From: Lysobacter gummosus
GTDB taxonomy: Bacteria > Pseudomonadota > Gammaproteobacteria > Xanthomonadales > Xanthomonadaceae
Assembly: GCF_001442805.1 (NCBI RefSeq)
Contig: NZ_CP011131.1
Span: 1,550,001 to 1,614,000 of the forward strand
Direction: 5' to 3'
Length of the DNA stretch: 64,000 bases
Shown here: positions 8,564-16,013 of the stretch, piece by piece
Layout of the letters: each line of letters starts with the position of its first letter
How positions within the stretch are numbered: position 1 is the stretch's first letter
Notes under the pieces: generated by a model
Databases searched by the model: none
What the model saw: the letters and a program-made list of their open reading frames with translations, nothing else
What the model was told of the DNA's origin: nothing
Position numbers and translations under genes: made by a program

Positions 8564-10804
8564 TTATTGGCAAGCCGGCAGCGGCGTACCGTCGCTCCAG
8601 GCGTTGCGCAGCCACTTGATGCCTTCGCGGCCGTTGTACGGCACGGTCGGCGAATGGCTGGCCGGATCGTTCTGGCCGAGATAGCACGCGCTGCCCCATT
8701 GCGAATCGCGCACGAAGCGGGTGTCGCTGACTTCGATCACCACGCCCGAGCCCAGGCCGGAGTCGTACGGCGCCAAGGTGTAGCCGCCGCCGGCGAGCCG
8801 GCTTTCGCGAATGGTCAGCGTCGATCCGGCGCCCGGGCGATCGGCCCAGAAAATCGCCGCGTTGCCATAACCGGAGGAATTGACCGGACGCGCGTCGATA
8901 TCGCTGTGGATGACGCTGAGGTGGCCGACTTGCCCCGGCGAATAGAACTGCAGCGCGTCGAGATGATCGTCGGGATAGAAACAGGTGTTGTGAATCAGGC
9001 TGTCCTGGATCACCACCGGTTCGCCGCCGCCGGCGATCAGCATGTCGTCGCCGTTGTGATGCAGATGCGCGCGGATCAGCGTGTAGCCGTTGTCGCCGTT
9101 GATCAGGCGGCGGCCGCCGTTGTTGACCGCGGGGCAGCGGTCCGGGCCGAGATCCACGTCCTTCAGCACCAGGTTGCGATGGGTCCGATGATCGACGAAG
9201 CCTTTGATGCGGCTGTTGCTGACGGTGACGTTGTTATGGCGGATGACCAGATCGCCGGTAATCAGCAAGGCATTGATGATCTGCCCATCGCGGCTGGTGC
9301 TGTAGTCGCCGGCGATGGTAGTCAGGCTTTGCCCGGCTGGAACGCCGGTGCAGGCCTCGTTCGGGAACGCTGGGAACGGCGGGCAGGCGCGCGCGCTGCC
9401 CAGCGGCGGCGTGGTCGCGCTGACCGGTTCGGAACGCGCCGATTCGTTGCCGGCCGTATCGAGCGCGCTGATCCGATAGGTGTAGTTCGTCTCCGGCTGC
9501 GCGGTGTCGTGGACGTAGCCGGTGAGCTCGGTTTCGGTCAACGCGAGCGGATTGCCGTCGATATAGACGCGGTAACGCACCGCGCTGGTGTCGTCGCTGC
9601 TGGCGTTCCAGTGCAGGCCGACGGTGTTGGCGTCGGACACGGTCGCCGACATGCCGGTCGGCACGCTCGGCGGGGTGGTGTCGCCGCTCAGCGGCGCGAA
9701 TTCGACATCGACCCAGTAATTGGCCGAGCGCCAGGTCGAGTCCGGAAATCCGCTCTGCGCGGCGTAGCGGTAGTTGCCGTTGCCGCCGTCGCTGCCGTCG
9801 CGCAGGGCGCGCAGCGGGCCGTTGGCGTAGTCGGCCGCGGAGAAGTAATCCAGATCCGCCGAATAGCGGCCGTTGGGCGCGTAGTAGGACACGATGTAGG
9901 TAGTGTCGGCGGCGATGCGCACCGGCGCGGCGAAGGCGACGCGCTGCCAGCCCGATTCGGTTTCGTTCGCGAACTGCGCGCGCGCCAGCAAGGTTCCGTC
10001 CGCGCTCCACAGATTGCCGAGGTGGACGCCGGTGTTGGCGGCCGACTTGTAGAAACGCACGCCCTTGATCCAGCCCGGCTGGGTGCTGCGGAAACGCAGA
10101 CCCAGCTCGACGCCTTCAGGATCGGTCGAATCCACCAGCGTCGGCAGTGCGCTGTCGTTCCACAGGCTTTGATTGCCGGCCTGGAATGCGCGCACTTCAC
10201 GGATGTTGGTCCAGTACGAACTGTTATGGGTGCAATGCAGCTTGCCGGTCACGCGCACCGCGCGCACCTCGCGCGGCGCGCCGCGGAAGCTGTAGACCAC
10301 GCCGGCGGTTTGCGAAGAATCGTAGGCGTATTGCGGTTCCACCGCCCAGCCGCTGTCGCGCCAGTCGCCGCGCACGCTGTTGGAGAACTGCAGGCTGAGC
10401 CCGTCGCAGAACGCGCCGTCGCCGCTGCTGTTCCAACTGCCATGGACGATCTCGACCCGGTCGATGGTGCGCGGCCCGTCGCTCCACACCACGCCGGCGG
10501 CTTCGTAGTTGTTGCTCGGCTCGGCCTGGCCGCCGCTGAGATCGACATCGACCGCGTCGTCGCCGTCGTTGAGCAGCGGCTCGGCGACGCGCACGCTGGT
10601 CGGCTCGGTTTCGCTGCGGCCGTCGGCGCCGGGCGTGAAGCCGTGGGCCCAGCGATAGGCAGTGCCAACCGGAGCGACGTTCTGCGCGAACGCCGCGGAA
10701 GAAAACGCAAATACGGCCACGATCGCGATCGACCGCAGGTAACGCGAACGAGCTGAACGACCCGCGCGGACACGCGCAGGACTAAGGCCTGGTTCGGTAT
10801 GCAT
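8564..10804 (-). CDS. Secreted DUF4082 / fibronectin III / parallel beta-helix protein
   Basis: A 746-residue exported protein. The N-terminus has an Arg-rich segment and a hydrophobic core ending in SSAAFAQ (cut near residue 41). About 225-370 matches the DUF4082 domain pattern (LGLRFRSTQPGWIKGVRFYK, YYAPNGRYSADLDYF), next comes a fibronectin type III domain (about 377-465, PPSVPTGMSATVSDANTVGL), then a C-terminal region with repeated short beta-strands (LLITGDLVIRHNNVTVSNSR, LVLKDVDLG, TLTIRESRL) typical of right-handed beta-helix pectate-lyase-like folds. A carbohydrate-binding or degrading role outside the cell is plausible but no catalytic residues can be named. Its 370-base promoter region is rich in symmetric sites. 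Confidence 0.8.
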   Translation of the reverse strand: MHTEPGLSPARVRAGRSARSRYLRSIAIVAVFAFSSAAFAQNVAPVGTAYRWAHGFTPGADGRSETEPTSVRVAEPLLNDGDDAVDVDLSGGQAEPSNNYEAAGVVWSDGPRTIDRVEIVHGSWNSSGDGAFCDGLSLQFSNSVRGDWRDSGWAVEPQYAYDSSQTAGVVYSFRGAPREVRAVRVTGKLHCTHNSSYWTNIREVRAFQAGNQSLWNDSALPTLVDSTDPEGVELGLRFRSTQPGWIKGVRFYKSAANTGVHLGNLWSADGTLLARAQFANETESGWQRVAFAAPVRIAADTTYIVSYYAPNGRYSADLDYFSAADYANGPLRALRDGSDGGNGNYRYAAQSGFPDSTWRSANYWVDVEFAPLSGDTTPPSVPTGMSATVSDANTVGLHWNASSDDTSAVRYRVYIDGNPLALTETELTGYVHDTAQPETNYTYRISALDTAGNESARSEPVSATTPPLGSARACPPFPAFPNEACTGVPAGQSLTTIAGDYSTSRDGQIINALLITGDLVIRHNNVTVSNSRIKGFVDHRTHRNLVLKDVDLGPDRCPAVNNGGRRLINGDNGYTLIRAHLHHNGDDMLIAGGGEPVVIQDSLIHNTCFYPDDHLDALQFYSPGQVGHLSVIHSDIDARPVNSSGYGNAAIFWADRPGAGSTLTIRESRLAGGGYTLAPYDSGLGSGVVIEVSDTRFVRDSQWGSACYLGQNDPASHSPTVPYNGREGIKWLRNAWSDGTPLPACQ

Positions 10805-10845
10805 GGTTGGGTCCGGTGCGTGGAAGTGCGCGAGTGCGCGGGCGC

Positions 10846-10875
10846 GCCCAAGGAACGGCGAACCGTTCCTTGGGC
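10846..10875. promoter_or_regulatory. 13-bp perfect palindrome before the beta-helix gene
   Basis: GCCCAAGGAACGG and CCGTTCCTTGGGC are perfect inverted arms around a 4-base loop, 42-71 bases upstream of the leftward start. No T-run follows on either strand, so a terminator is unlikely; an operator or a 5'-leader hairpin fits better. Confidence 0.6.
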
Positions 10876-10969
10876 GGTGTTGCGGGGAGGAGGTCCCTGG
10901 ATTCCCGGAGCTAAGCTAGCGTCAGTGATCGGCGAAAAAGCACGGCCGGCGTCACCAAAATCCAGATCG

Positions 10970-11059
10970 ATGACAAACGTCAGGGCCGGACCCTGTCATC
11001 GGCGCGTTCGCGCATGACAAATTGCAGGGATCGGGCATTGACGCGGGCGAAGTTGTCAT
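10970..11059. promoter_or_regulatory. Cluster of four TGTCAT half-sites in a 374-base gene-free region
   Basis: ATGACA at 10970-10975 and 11014-11019 and TGTCAT at 10994-10999 and 11054-11059 form two inverted pairs. The first pair also contains CAGGG/CCCTG inverted pieces. The gap 10805-11178 holds no gene that I can support; it is the promoter region of the secreted beta-helix protein gene, and these repeats look like binding sites for a dimeric regulator. This is an inference from symmetry only. Confidence 0.45.
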
Positions 11060-11178
11060 CGCCGGCATGTGACTCGGCGCACCGCGCAAGCGGCATCGGC
11101 GTCGGGCTTTGCGCGAACCACGCCGATTGCGGACCGATCCGGACCGGGCCGATCGCGGCCCGCGCCGACGGAGCGGAC

Positions 11179-12441
11179 TCAGGGCGCGGCGGTGTCGCGC
11201 AGCGCCGGCAACAGCGGCGTGATGTCGCCGTCGTTCTTCGCCGGCTTGATGCCGATCAGTCGCGCCAGCAGCGGATACACATCGACATTATCGAACGGCG
11301 CCACGGTCGCGCCGCGTTTGAACGCCGGGCCGCGCGCGACGAAGATCGCGCGCATCGAAGCCAGCGCCGGGTCGTAGCCGTGCGAGCCGCGGGTTTCGTC
11401 CTTGCGCGCGGTCTTGAGTTTTTCCGCCTCGATCGCGTCCCAGCCTTCGTGCATCTGGCAGACGATCGGCGGCACCCGCGGATGGGTGCCGTAGCGCCAG
11501 CGCGCCGGCAGTTCGCTCTTGCGCCAGCAGTCGTAGGTGTCGTGCGCGCCCAGCAGGCGTTTTTCGACGTCGGCTTCGTGTCCAGGATTGGGCGCGATGC
11601 CGATCGACTGGCCGACCGAGGTCACCACCGCCTGTTTCACCGTGACCATGTCTTCCACGGCGATGCGGTGGCCGGGCGCGACTTCGGCCATGCCGTGATC
11701 GGAGACCACGATCAGATTGACCTGTTCGAGTTGGCCGCGCGCGGCCAGGCCGTCGAGCAGGCGGCCGATCGCCGCGTCGATGCGTTGCAGCGCCACCCGC
11801 ACTTCGGCCGAGTCAGGGCCGTGGTCGTGGCCTTCGTGATCGAGCGCGTCGAAGTACAAGGTGGCCACGTGCGGGCGCGTGCCGGCGGCCGGTTCGCCCA
11901 GCCAGCCCAGTACTTCGTCCACGCGCGCGTTTTCGTCGATCTTGGCGTCGAACAGGCGCCAGCGATTGGGGCGCAGGCCGTGGATCGGCGCTTCGCTGCC
12001 GGGCCAGAACAAGGTGGCGCTGCGCAGGCCGGCTTTTTGCGCGCCGATCCAGATCGGCTCGCCGCCGTTCCACCAGCGCGTGTCGCCGACGGCGTCGCGG
12101 TCGGCGACCTTGAACTTGCCGATGGCGGCGTCGCTCATGCTGTTGTGGATCACGCCGTGATGGTCCGGGCGCAGGCCGGTGACCAGGGTGTAGTGATTGG
12201 GGAAGGTCAGCGACGGATACGAGGGCGACATCCACTGCGCGCGCACGCCGTCGCGGGCCATCCGTTCCAGGTTCGGGGTCAGGCCCAGCTCGAAATAGCT
12301 GGCGCGAAAACCGTCGATGGAAATCAGCAGCACGGGTGTGTCGGCCGGCGGCGGTTCGCGGCGGGGCGAGGCGGCGCAGGCGCTGAGGAGGAAGACGAAG
12401 GCGAGCAGGGCGGCGCGGGCCGCGGAGAAGGTCGAACGCAT
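11179..12441 (-). CDS. NPP-type nucleotide pyrophosphatase/phosphodiesterase lipoprotein
   Basis: A 420-residue alkaline-phosphatase-superfamily enzyme. It has a lipoprotein signal with lipobox LLSAC (Cys22). Asp43 in LISIDGF is the first zinc ligand and Thr79 in PSYPSLTFPNHYTLVTG is the expected nucleophile, the hallmark of bacterial NPP enzymes such as that of Xanthomonas, which cleave nucleotide pyrophosphate and phosphodiester bonds. FDALDHEGHDHGP and VVSDHGM carry further metal ligands, and GSHGYDP the last one. It probably recovers nucleotides or phosphate in the periplasm or outer membrane. It diverges from the NTF2-like gene at 12602. Confidence 0.9.
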   Translation of the reverse strand: MRSTFSAARAALLAFVFLLSACAASPRREPPPADTPVLLISIDGFRASYFELGLTPNLERMARDGVRAQWMSPSYPSLTFPNHYTLVTGLRPDHHGVIHNSMSDAAIGKFKVADRDAVGDTRWWNGGEPIWIGAQKAGLRSATLFWPGSEAPIHGLRPNRWRLFDAKIDENARVDEVLGWLGEPAAGTRPHVATLYFDALDHEGHDHGPDSAEVRVALQRIDAAIGRLLDGLAARGQLEQVNLIVVSDHGMAEVAPGHRIAVEDMVTVKQAVVTSVGQSIGIAPNPGHEADVEKRLLGAHDTYDCWRKSELPARWRYGTHPRVPPIVCQMHEGWDAIEAEKLKTARKDETRGSHGYDPALASMRAIFVARGPAFKRGATVAPFDNVDVYPLLARLIGIKPAKNDGDITPLLPALRDTAAP

Positions 12442-12601
12442 CAGAGCATAGTAATGGCATGCGGTTGCCGGCCGATGTCAGCCGTCGCCGATCCCGCCCG
12501 CGCGGCGAGCCGCCAAGGTCGGCACGGCCATGACTTCAGTCGCTGGCGCCGCGCCCGCGCGCGGGGCGATAGTGAGGCCGCCTGTCATCGCGAGTTCCGC
12601 C

Positions 12602-13309
12602 ATGCGCCCGATCGCCGCCGCCGTGTGTTTGTCCGTGTCGTTGCTGGCAGGGGTTCCGGCGCAGGCCGCATTCGCGGGCGAACCCGTTGTTGCGGGCCAG
12701 GCCGATCCGAAGCGGGCCGATACGCAGTTCGGCGAGGCCAGGCCCGCGGACACGAAACCCGCCGAACCGAAGCCAGCCGAACCGAAGCCGGCCGAACCGA
12801 AGCCAGCCGAACCGAAGCCGGCCGAACCGAAGCCGGCCGATTCGAAGCCCGCCGAACTCAGCGCCGAGGAATGCGAGGTCTGGGCGCGCGAGCTGAGCTT
12901 CGCCCGCTCGATCGCCGAGCACGACGCCAAGGCCTTCGCCGCGCATCTGCATCCGCAGGCGGCGTTCGGCGCCGGCCGCCCGCAGCCCAGCCGCGGGCGC
13001 GACAAGATCGCCGCGGAATGGGCCGGGCTGATCGAAGGCAAGCAGCTGCGTCTGCGCTGGTATCCGGTGCGGGTCACCATCGGCGGCGTCGGCGATGTCG
13101 CCTGGTCCACCGGGCCGGCGCTGTACCAGCGGCTCGATCCGGGCGCGCAGCCGCGTTATCTGATCGGCGCCTACCAATCGGTCTGGCATCGCGACGCCGA
13201 CGGCGTATGGCGGATCCTGTTCGACGACGGCCTGACCCCGCGTCCGGCCACCGAGGCGGAGGCGATGGCGTTCGAACACGGCCGCCGCGAGGCCTGCCCG
13301 CGACGCTGA
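12602..13309 (+). CDS. Secreted NTF2-like (SnoaL/DUF4440-type) protein with KPAEP repeats
   Basis: The protein has 235 residues, beginning at an ATG that puts a good signal peptide (MRPIAAAVCLSVSLLAGVPA) first; an earlier in-frame ATG at 12530 would place 24 residues before it. Residues about 50-86 are a linker of five KPAEP repeats plus degenerate copies. The rest (ECEVWARELSFARSIAEHDA to WRILFDDG) matches the nuclear-transport-factor-2-like fold of the SnoaL/DUF4440 group, whose members often bind or convert small molecules. No catalytic role can be assigned. The repeat linker suggests the domain stands off the membrane or wall. Confidence 0.8.
   Translation: MRPIAAAVCLSVSLLAGVPAQAAFAGEPVVAGQADPKRADTQFGEARPADTKPAEPKPAEPKPAEPKPAEPKPAEPKPADSKPAELSAEECEVWARELSFARSIAEHDAKAFAAHLHPQAAFGAGRPQPSRGRDKIAAEWAGLIEGKQLRLRWYPVRVTIGGVGDVAWSTGPALYQRLDPGAQPRYLIGAYQSVWHRDADGVWRILFDDGLTPRPATEAEAMAFEHGRREACPRR
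12754..12860 (+). repeat. In-frame 15-bp tandem repeat encoding KPAEP units
   Basis: About seven units of a 15-base repeat (core CCGAAGCCRGCCGAA). The third-position base of the Ala codon alternates between A and G in part of the array, suggesting a 30-base higher-order unit. As the unit is a multiple of three, copy number can change without breaking the gene. Confidence 0.85.
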
Positions 13310-13407
13310 CGACTGCCTAAACGGCCGGTGCCGCGCAAGCGCCGCGGCGGTGCCGGAGGCGTAGGCTGGATCGGTCCAATCGCGTTCCTGATGTCAGGAG
13401 GTGTCCC

Positions 13408-13758
13408 ATGAAACGTCTATTGCTCGCCGCCGCGCTGAGCCTGAGCGCGTTCGCGGCCTTCGCGCAGACCGCCGCGGTCGATGCGCGCGTGCAGGCCGGA
13501 GCCAACGCCACGGCGCTGGATTCGGTCGATGCGCAGGTGCAGACCCAGGTGCAGGTGCAGGCCGACTCGAAGCCCGCCGCCGCGACGAAAAACCGCTACG
13601 ACCCCAATTGCGTGAGCCAGACCGGCACGCGCCTGCAGCCGCGCCATCGCAGCAACTGCATCGCCAATGGCCGCAGCTACACCCGCGAAGACCTGGACCG
13701 CACCGGTCAGGTCGACGTCGGCGAGGCGCTGCGCAAACTCGATCCGCGCCTGTACTGA
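13408..13758 (+). CDS. Small secreted protein of unknown function
   Basis: A 116-residue protein with a strong ribosome site (GGAGG, 6 bases before ATG) and a clear signal peptide (MKRLLLAAALSLSAFAAFAQ). The mature part has a Gln/Val-rich stretch (VDAQVQTQVQVQ) and two cysteines (in NCVSQ and NCIANG) that could form a disulfide. It ends with a short charged segment (SYTREDLDRTGQVDVGEALR) and is followed by a strong terminator, so it is a single-gene unit. I do not recognise a family. Confidence 0.8.
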   Translation: MKRLLLAAALSLSAFAAFAQTAAVDARVQAGANATALDSVDAQVQTQVQVQADSKPAAATKNRYDPNCVSQTGTRLQPRHRSNCIANGRSYTREDLDRTGQVDVGEALRKLDPRLY

Positions 13759-13806
13759 GCGCGCAAGCATCGGTTCCGGTCCGGACCTGGTTCGGACCGT
13801 CCTCAC

Positions 13807-13833
13807 GCCCGGCCTTGTGCCGGGCGTTTTTTA
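13807..13833 (+). terminator. Rho-independent terminator
   Basis: CGCCCGGC and GCCGGGCG pair around a 5-base loop and are followed by six Ts. It ends the transcript of the small secreted protein. Confidence 0.93.
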
Positions 13834-13883
13834 TCCGCGGCAGTCCGCTTTGCGTCTCGTGCGCGCGTTGCAGGACATCGCCG

Positions 13884-14150
13884 TCATTCGGACGGTTTTT
13901 CGAAATCCGCCAACTTGGCGGCATCGACTTCCAGCAGCCGGTCCAGACGCAGCGTTTCGCCGGAGGCGGTGGTGAGGTATTCCGCGCCTTGCTTCGCGAA
14001 CACATCGGCGATCACCGCGTCGCGGCGCTGCACGACGCCGTGTTCGTCGAGGAAGCTGATCCGCGCGGGCTTGCGCGTGGTCGCGAGGTCTTCGAGCAGA
14101 TCGTGGAACTCGCAGTTGATCGGCTGGTAGTCGCTTCGGTCGGAGGTCAT
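13884..14150 (-). CDS. rof: Rho-binding antiterminator (Rof/YaeO family)
   Basis: An 88-residue protein with the Rof opening YQPINCEFHDLLEDLA followed by an SH3/Sm-like beta-barrel (KPARISFLD, GEYLTTASGETLRLDRL pattern). Rof proteins bind the Rho hexamer and reduce Rho-dependent termination. The start is at the ATG giving MTSDRSDYQPINC; longer readings upstream are Arg-rich noise. Only the recalled family pattern supports the assignment, but the N-terminal signature is good. It lies alone between a convergent terminator and the end of msrA. Confidence 0.8.
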   Translation of the reverse strand: MTSDRSDYQPINCEFHDLLEDLATTRKPARISFLDEHGVVQRRDAVIADVFAKQGAEYLTTASGETLRLDRLLEVDAAKLADFEKPSE

Positions 14151-14303
14151 GGCGGGGCCATCGGTCGGGGGCACGGCTCGCCGCAGCGGCGTGCGCGTTG
14201 AACGAAGGCGATCGCGTTCGCGCTCACGTGCGCAACGTCGTCTTCGCAAGACAAAGGCGTCGCCGCCCAGGCCGCGCATTCGCGCGCGGCCCGGCGTCGC
14301 CGG

Positions 14304-14810
14304 TCATTGCCGCTTGGGCAGCTTCCAGTCCGGACGGATGAAGTGGCAGGTGTAGCCGGAGGGGTAGCGCTCCAGATAATCCTGATGCTCCGGCTCGGCC
14401 TCCCAGAACGGCCCGGCCGCCTCGATCTGCGTCACCGCCTTGCCCGGCCACAAGCCGGAGGCATCGACATCGGCCAGCGTGTCCTGTGCGACCGCTTTTT
14501 GCTCGTCGTCGGCATAGAAGATGGCCGAGCGGTAGCTGGTGCCGATGTCGTTGCCCTGGCGGTTGGCGGTGGTGGGGTCGTGAATCTGGAAGAAGAATTC
14601 CAGGATCTGCCGATAGCTGATCCGGGCGGGATCGAACACGATCTCGATCGCCTCGGCATGCGAGCCGTGATTGCGATAAGTGGCGTTGGCGACGTCGCCG
14701 CCGGTGTAGCCCACGCGGGTGGATACCACGCCGGGCATGCGCCGGATCAGGTCCTGCATGCCCCAGAAGCAGCCGCCGGCCAGGATCGCGGTTTGGGTTT
14801 GTGTCGTCAT
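14304..14810 (-). CDS. msrA: Peptide methionine sulfoxide reductase A
   Basis: MsrA reduces the S-epimer of methionine sulfoxide in proteins or free amino acid, using the catalytic cysteine in GCFWG (Cys14). The length of 168 residues is normal for the short MsrA form. [17 protein letters not shown] and [21 protein letters not shown] are typical family segments, and [12 protein letters not shown] follows. No second-domain MsrB fusion is present. GGAGA lies about 9 bases upstream of the ATG. A decayed ohr fragment, also an oxidative-stress gene, sits just upstream. Confidence 0.97.
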   Translation of the reverse strand: MTTQTQTAILAGGCFWGMQDLIRRMPGVVSTRVGYTGGDVANATYRNHGSHAEAIEIVFDPARISYRQILEFFFQIHDPTTANRQGNDIGTSYRSAIFYADDEQKAVAQDTLADVDASGLWPGKAVTQIEAAGPFWEAEPEHQDYLERYPSGYTCHFIRPDWKLPKRQ

Positions 14811-14917
14811 GATCGATTCTCCACAGCAGCCTGGATGGTGCGCGATGGCGGCCGGCCCGTCGAGCCGGTCACCGGGTTTTCATTCATCGGCCTTGCGCGC
14901 GCCGCCCGCGAAGCGTG

Positions 14918-15035
14918 TCATGGCGTGACGAGGTTGACCGCGACATCGATCGCCGCGCGTGGCCTTCGAGTATGGGCAGATTTCATGCGCGGCATGGGCG
15001 ATGCGCTCGGCGATGTCGGGCGCCAGTGCGGGCAT
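14918..15035 (-). pseudogene. Fragment of organic hydroperoxide resistance gene (Ohr/OsmC family)
   Basis: On the minus strand this reads PALAPDIAERIAHAAHEICP then YSKATRG, which matches the Ohr/OsmC C-terminal helix and the second active-site cysteine motif (CPYSNATRGN in intact proteins). Two bases appear to be missing after ATRG; shifting frame restores IDVAVNLVTP and a stop at 14918. Upstream, an in-frame TAA lies two codons before the first Met, so the N-terminal three quarters is gone. The rest of the 476-base gap 14811-15287 holds nothing that I can identify. Confidence 0.75.
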
Positions 15036-15287
15036 GCGGGTTTAAGCGGGCTGCAGCCACCATCGGGGCCGGTTACAGGCGCACCGCGGCGCTCCAGGCA
15101 GGCTCGTTCCGTCGCACGGGCGGAACAATAAAGCGTAAACGATTCAGTCGCATGCGCAGTATAGGCGAATCCTCGACCCCGATCCGGCGCTTACTCACAG
15201 GACGCAGACGAAATCGAAGCCCGATGAGCGAAGTGCGAGGTTGCCGCACGAGTCCGGATCTCATTCACGCGCAGCGCCCGCCGGCGC

Positions 15288-15869
15288 TCAGCTTGCGATG
15301 CCGTCGAGCAAACGCCGCAGCGAGTCTTTATAGAAACGGCGGAACTCGCTTTCGCCGTAACTGAAGCGGCCGGCGCGGTACAGCACGATCAATCCGTGGG
15401 TATGCGCCCATAACGTCATCGCGATGTCCCAGGCATCGCCCGCGCGCAGGCGACCGGCCTGCTGCGCTTCGATCACCACGTCGGCGACCACGTTCAAGGT
15501 CGGCGAGCGGCGCGCGCGGAAATCTTCCGGAAAGCGCCGCGCGCGTTCGCGCGGCATCGAGAAGGCGTGATCGAACAGATGCGGATGGGCCAGCGCGTAG
15601 TCCAGATAGATCTGCTGGATCGCCAGCAGCCGCGCGATCACGTCGCCGCCCTCGTTGCGCGCGCTCCAGTGATGGGAAATCTCCTGGAAGCTGTCGTCGC
15701 TGATGCGTTGCAGCAGCGCTTCGCGATTGGGGAAGTGGCGGTAGATCGCCATCGGCGTCAGCCCGATGCTGTCGGCGATGCGGCGCATGCTCACCGCCTG
15801 CGCGCCGCCGCGCTCGAACAAGGCGCGGGCGGCGCGCACGATGCGGTCGGCGGTGGCGGGCGCAGTCAT
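15288..15869 (-). CDS. TetR family transcriptional regulator
   Basis: A 193-residue regulator. The N-terminal helix-turn-helix is canonical (RIVRAARALFERGGAQAVSM, RRIADSIGLTPMAIYRHFPN, residues about 8-55), and the C-terminal part resembles the TetR_C_13/WHG ligand domain. A perfect 8-bp palindrome overlaps its start codon, so it very probably represses itself. hutU begins 145 bases away on the other strand and may share this control; the ligand is unknown. Confidence 0.92.
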   Translation of the reverse strand: MTAPATADRIVRAARALFERGGAQAVSMRRIADSIGLTPMAIYRHFPNREALLQRISDDSFQEISHHWSARNEGGDVIARLLAIQQIYLDYALAHPHLFDHAFSMPRERARRFPEDFRARRSPTLNVVADVVIEAQQAGRLRAGDAWDIAMTLWAHTHGLIVLYRAGRFSYGESEFRRFYKDSLRRLLDGIAS

Positions 15870-15886
15870 GTATACAGCGTATACAT
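15868..15886. promoter_or_regulatory. TetR operator candidate
   Basis: ATGTATAC-AGC-GTATACAT is a perfect 8+3+8 palindrome in GC-rich surroundings, including the start codon of the tetR gene. Its position and symmetry fit an autorepressor site. The TGTATAC half-site also loosely resembles HutC operators, but no HutC gene is in the window. Confidence 0.75.
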
Positions 15887-16013
15887 TTTGCCGCCGCCGC
15901 GGCAAATTCGGGCGCAAACGCCGCATTGTCCGACCGCCCGGGCCGGTTGTGCGCTGGCGGGCGCTGGAAGCGCGGCGCGATAATTTGCGTCTCTCACGAA
16001 CACCGGAGCCGCC

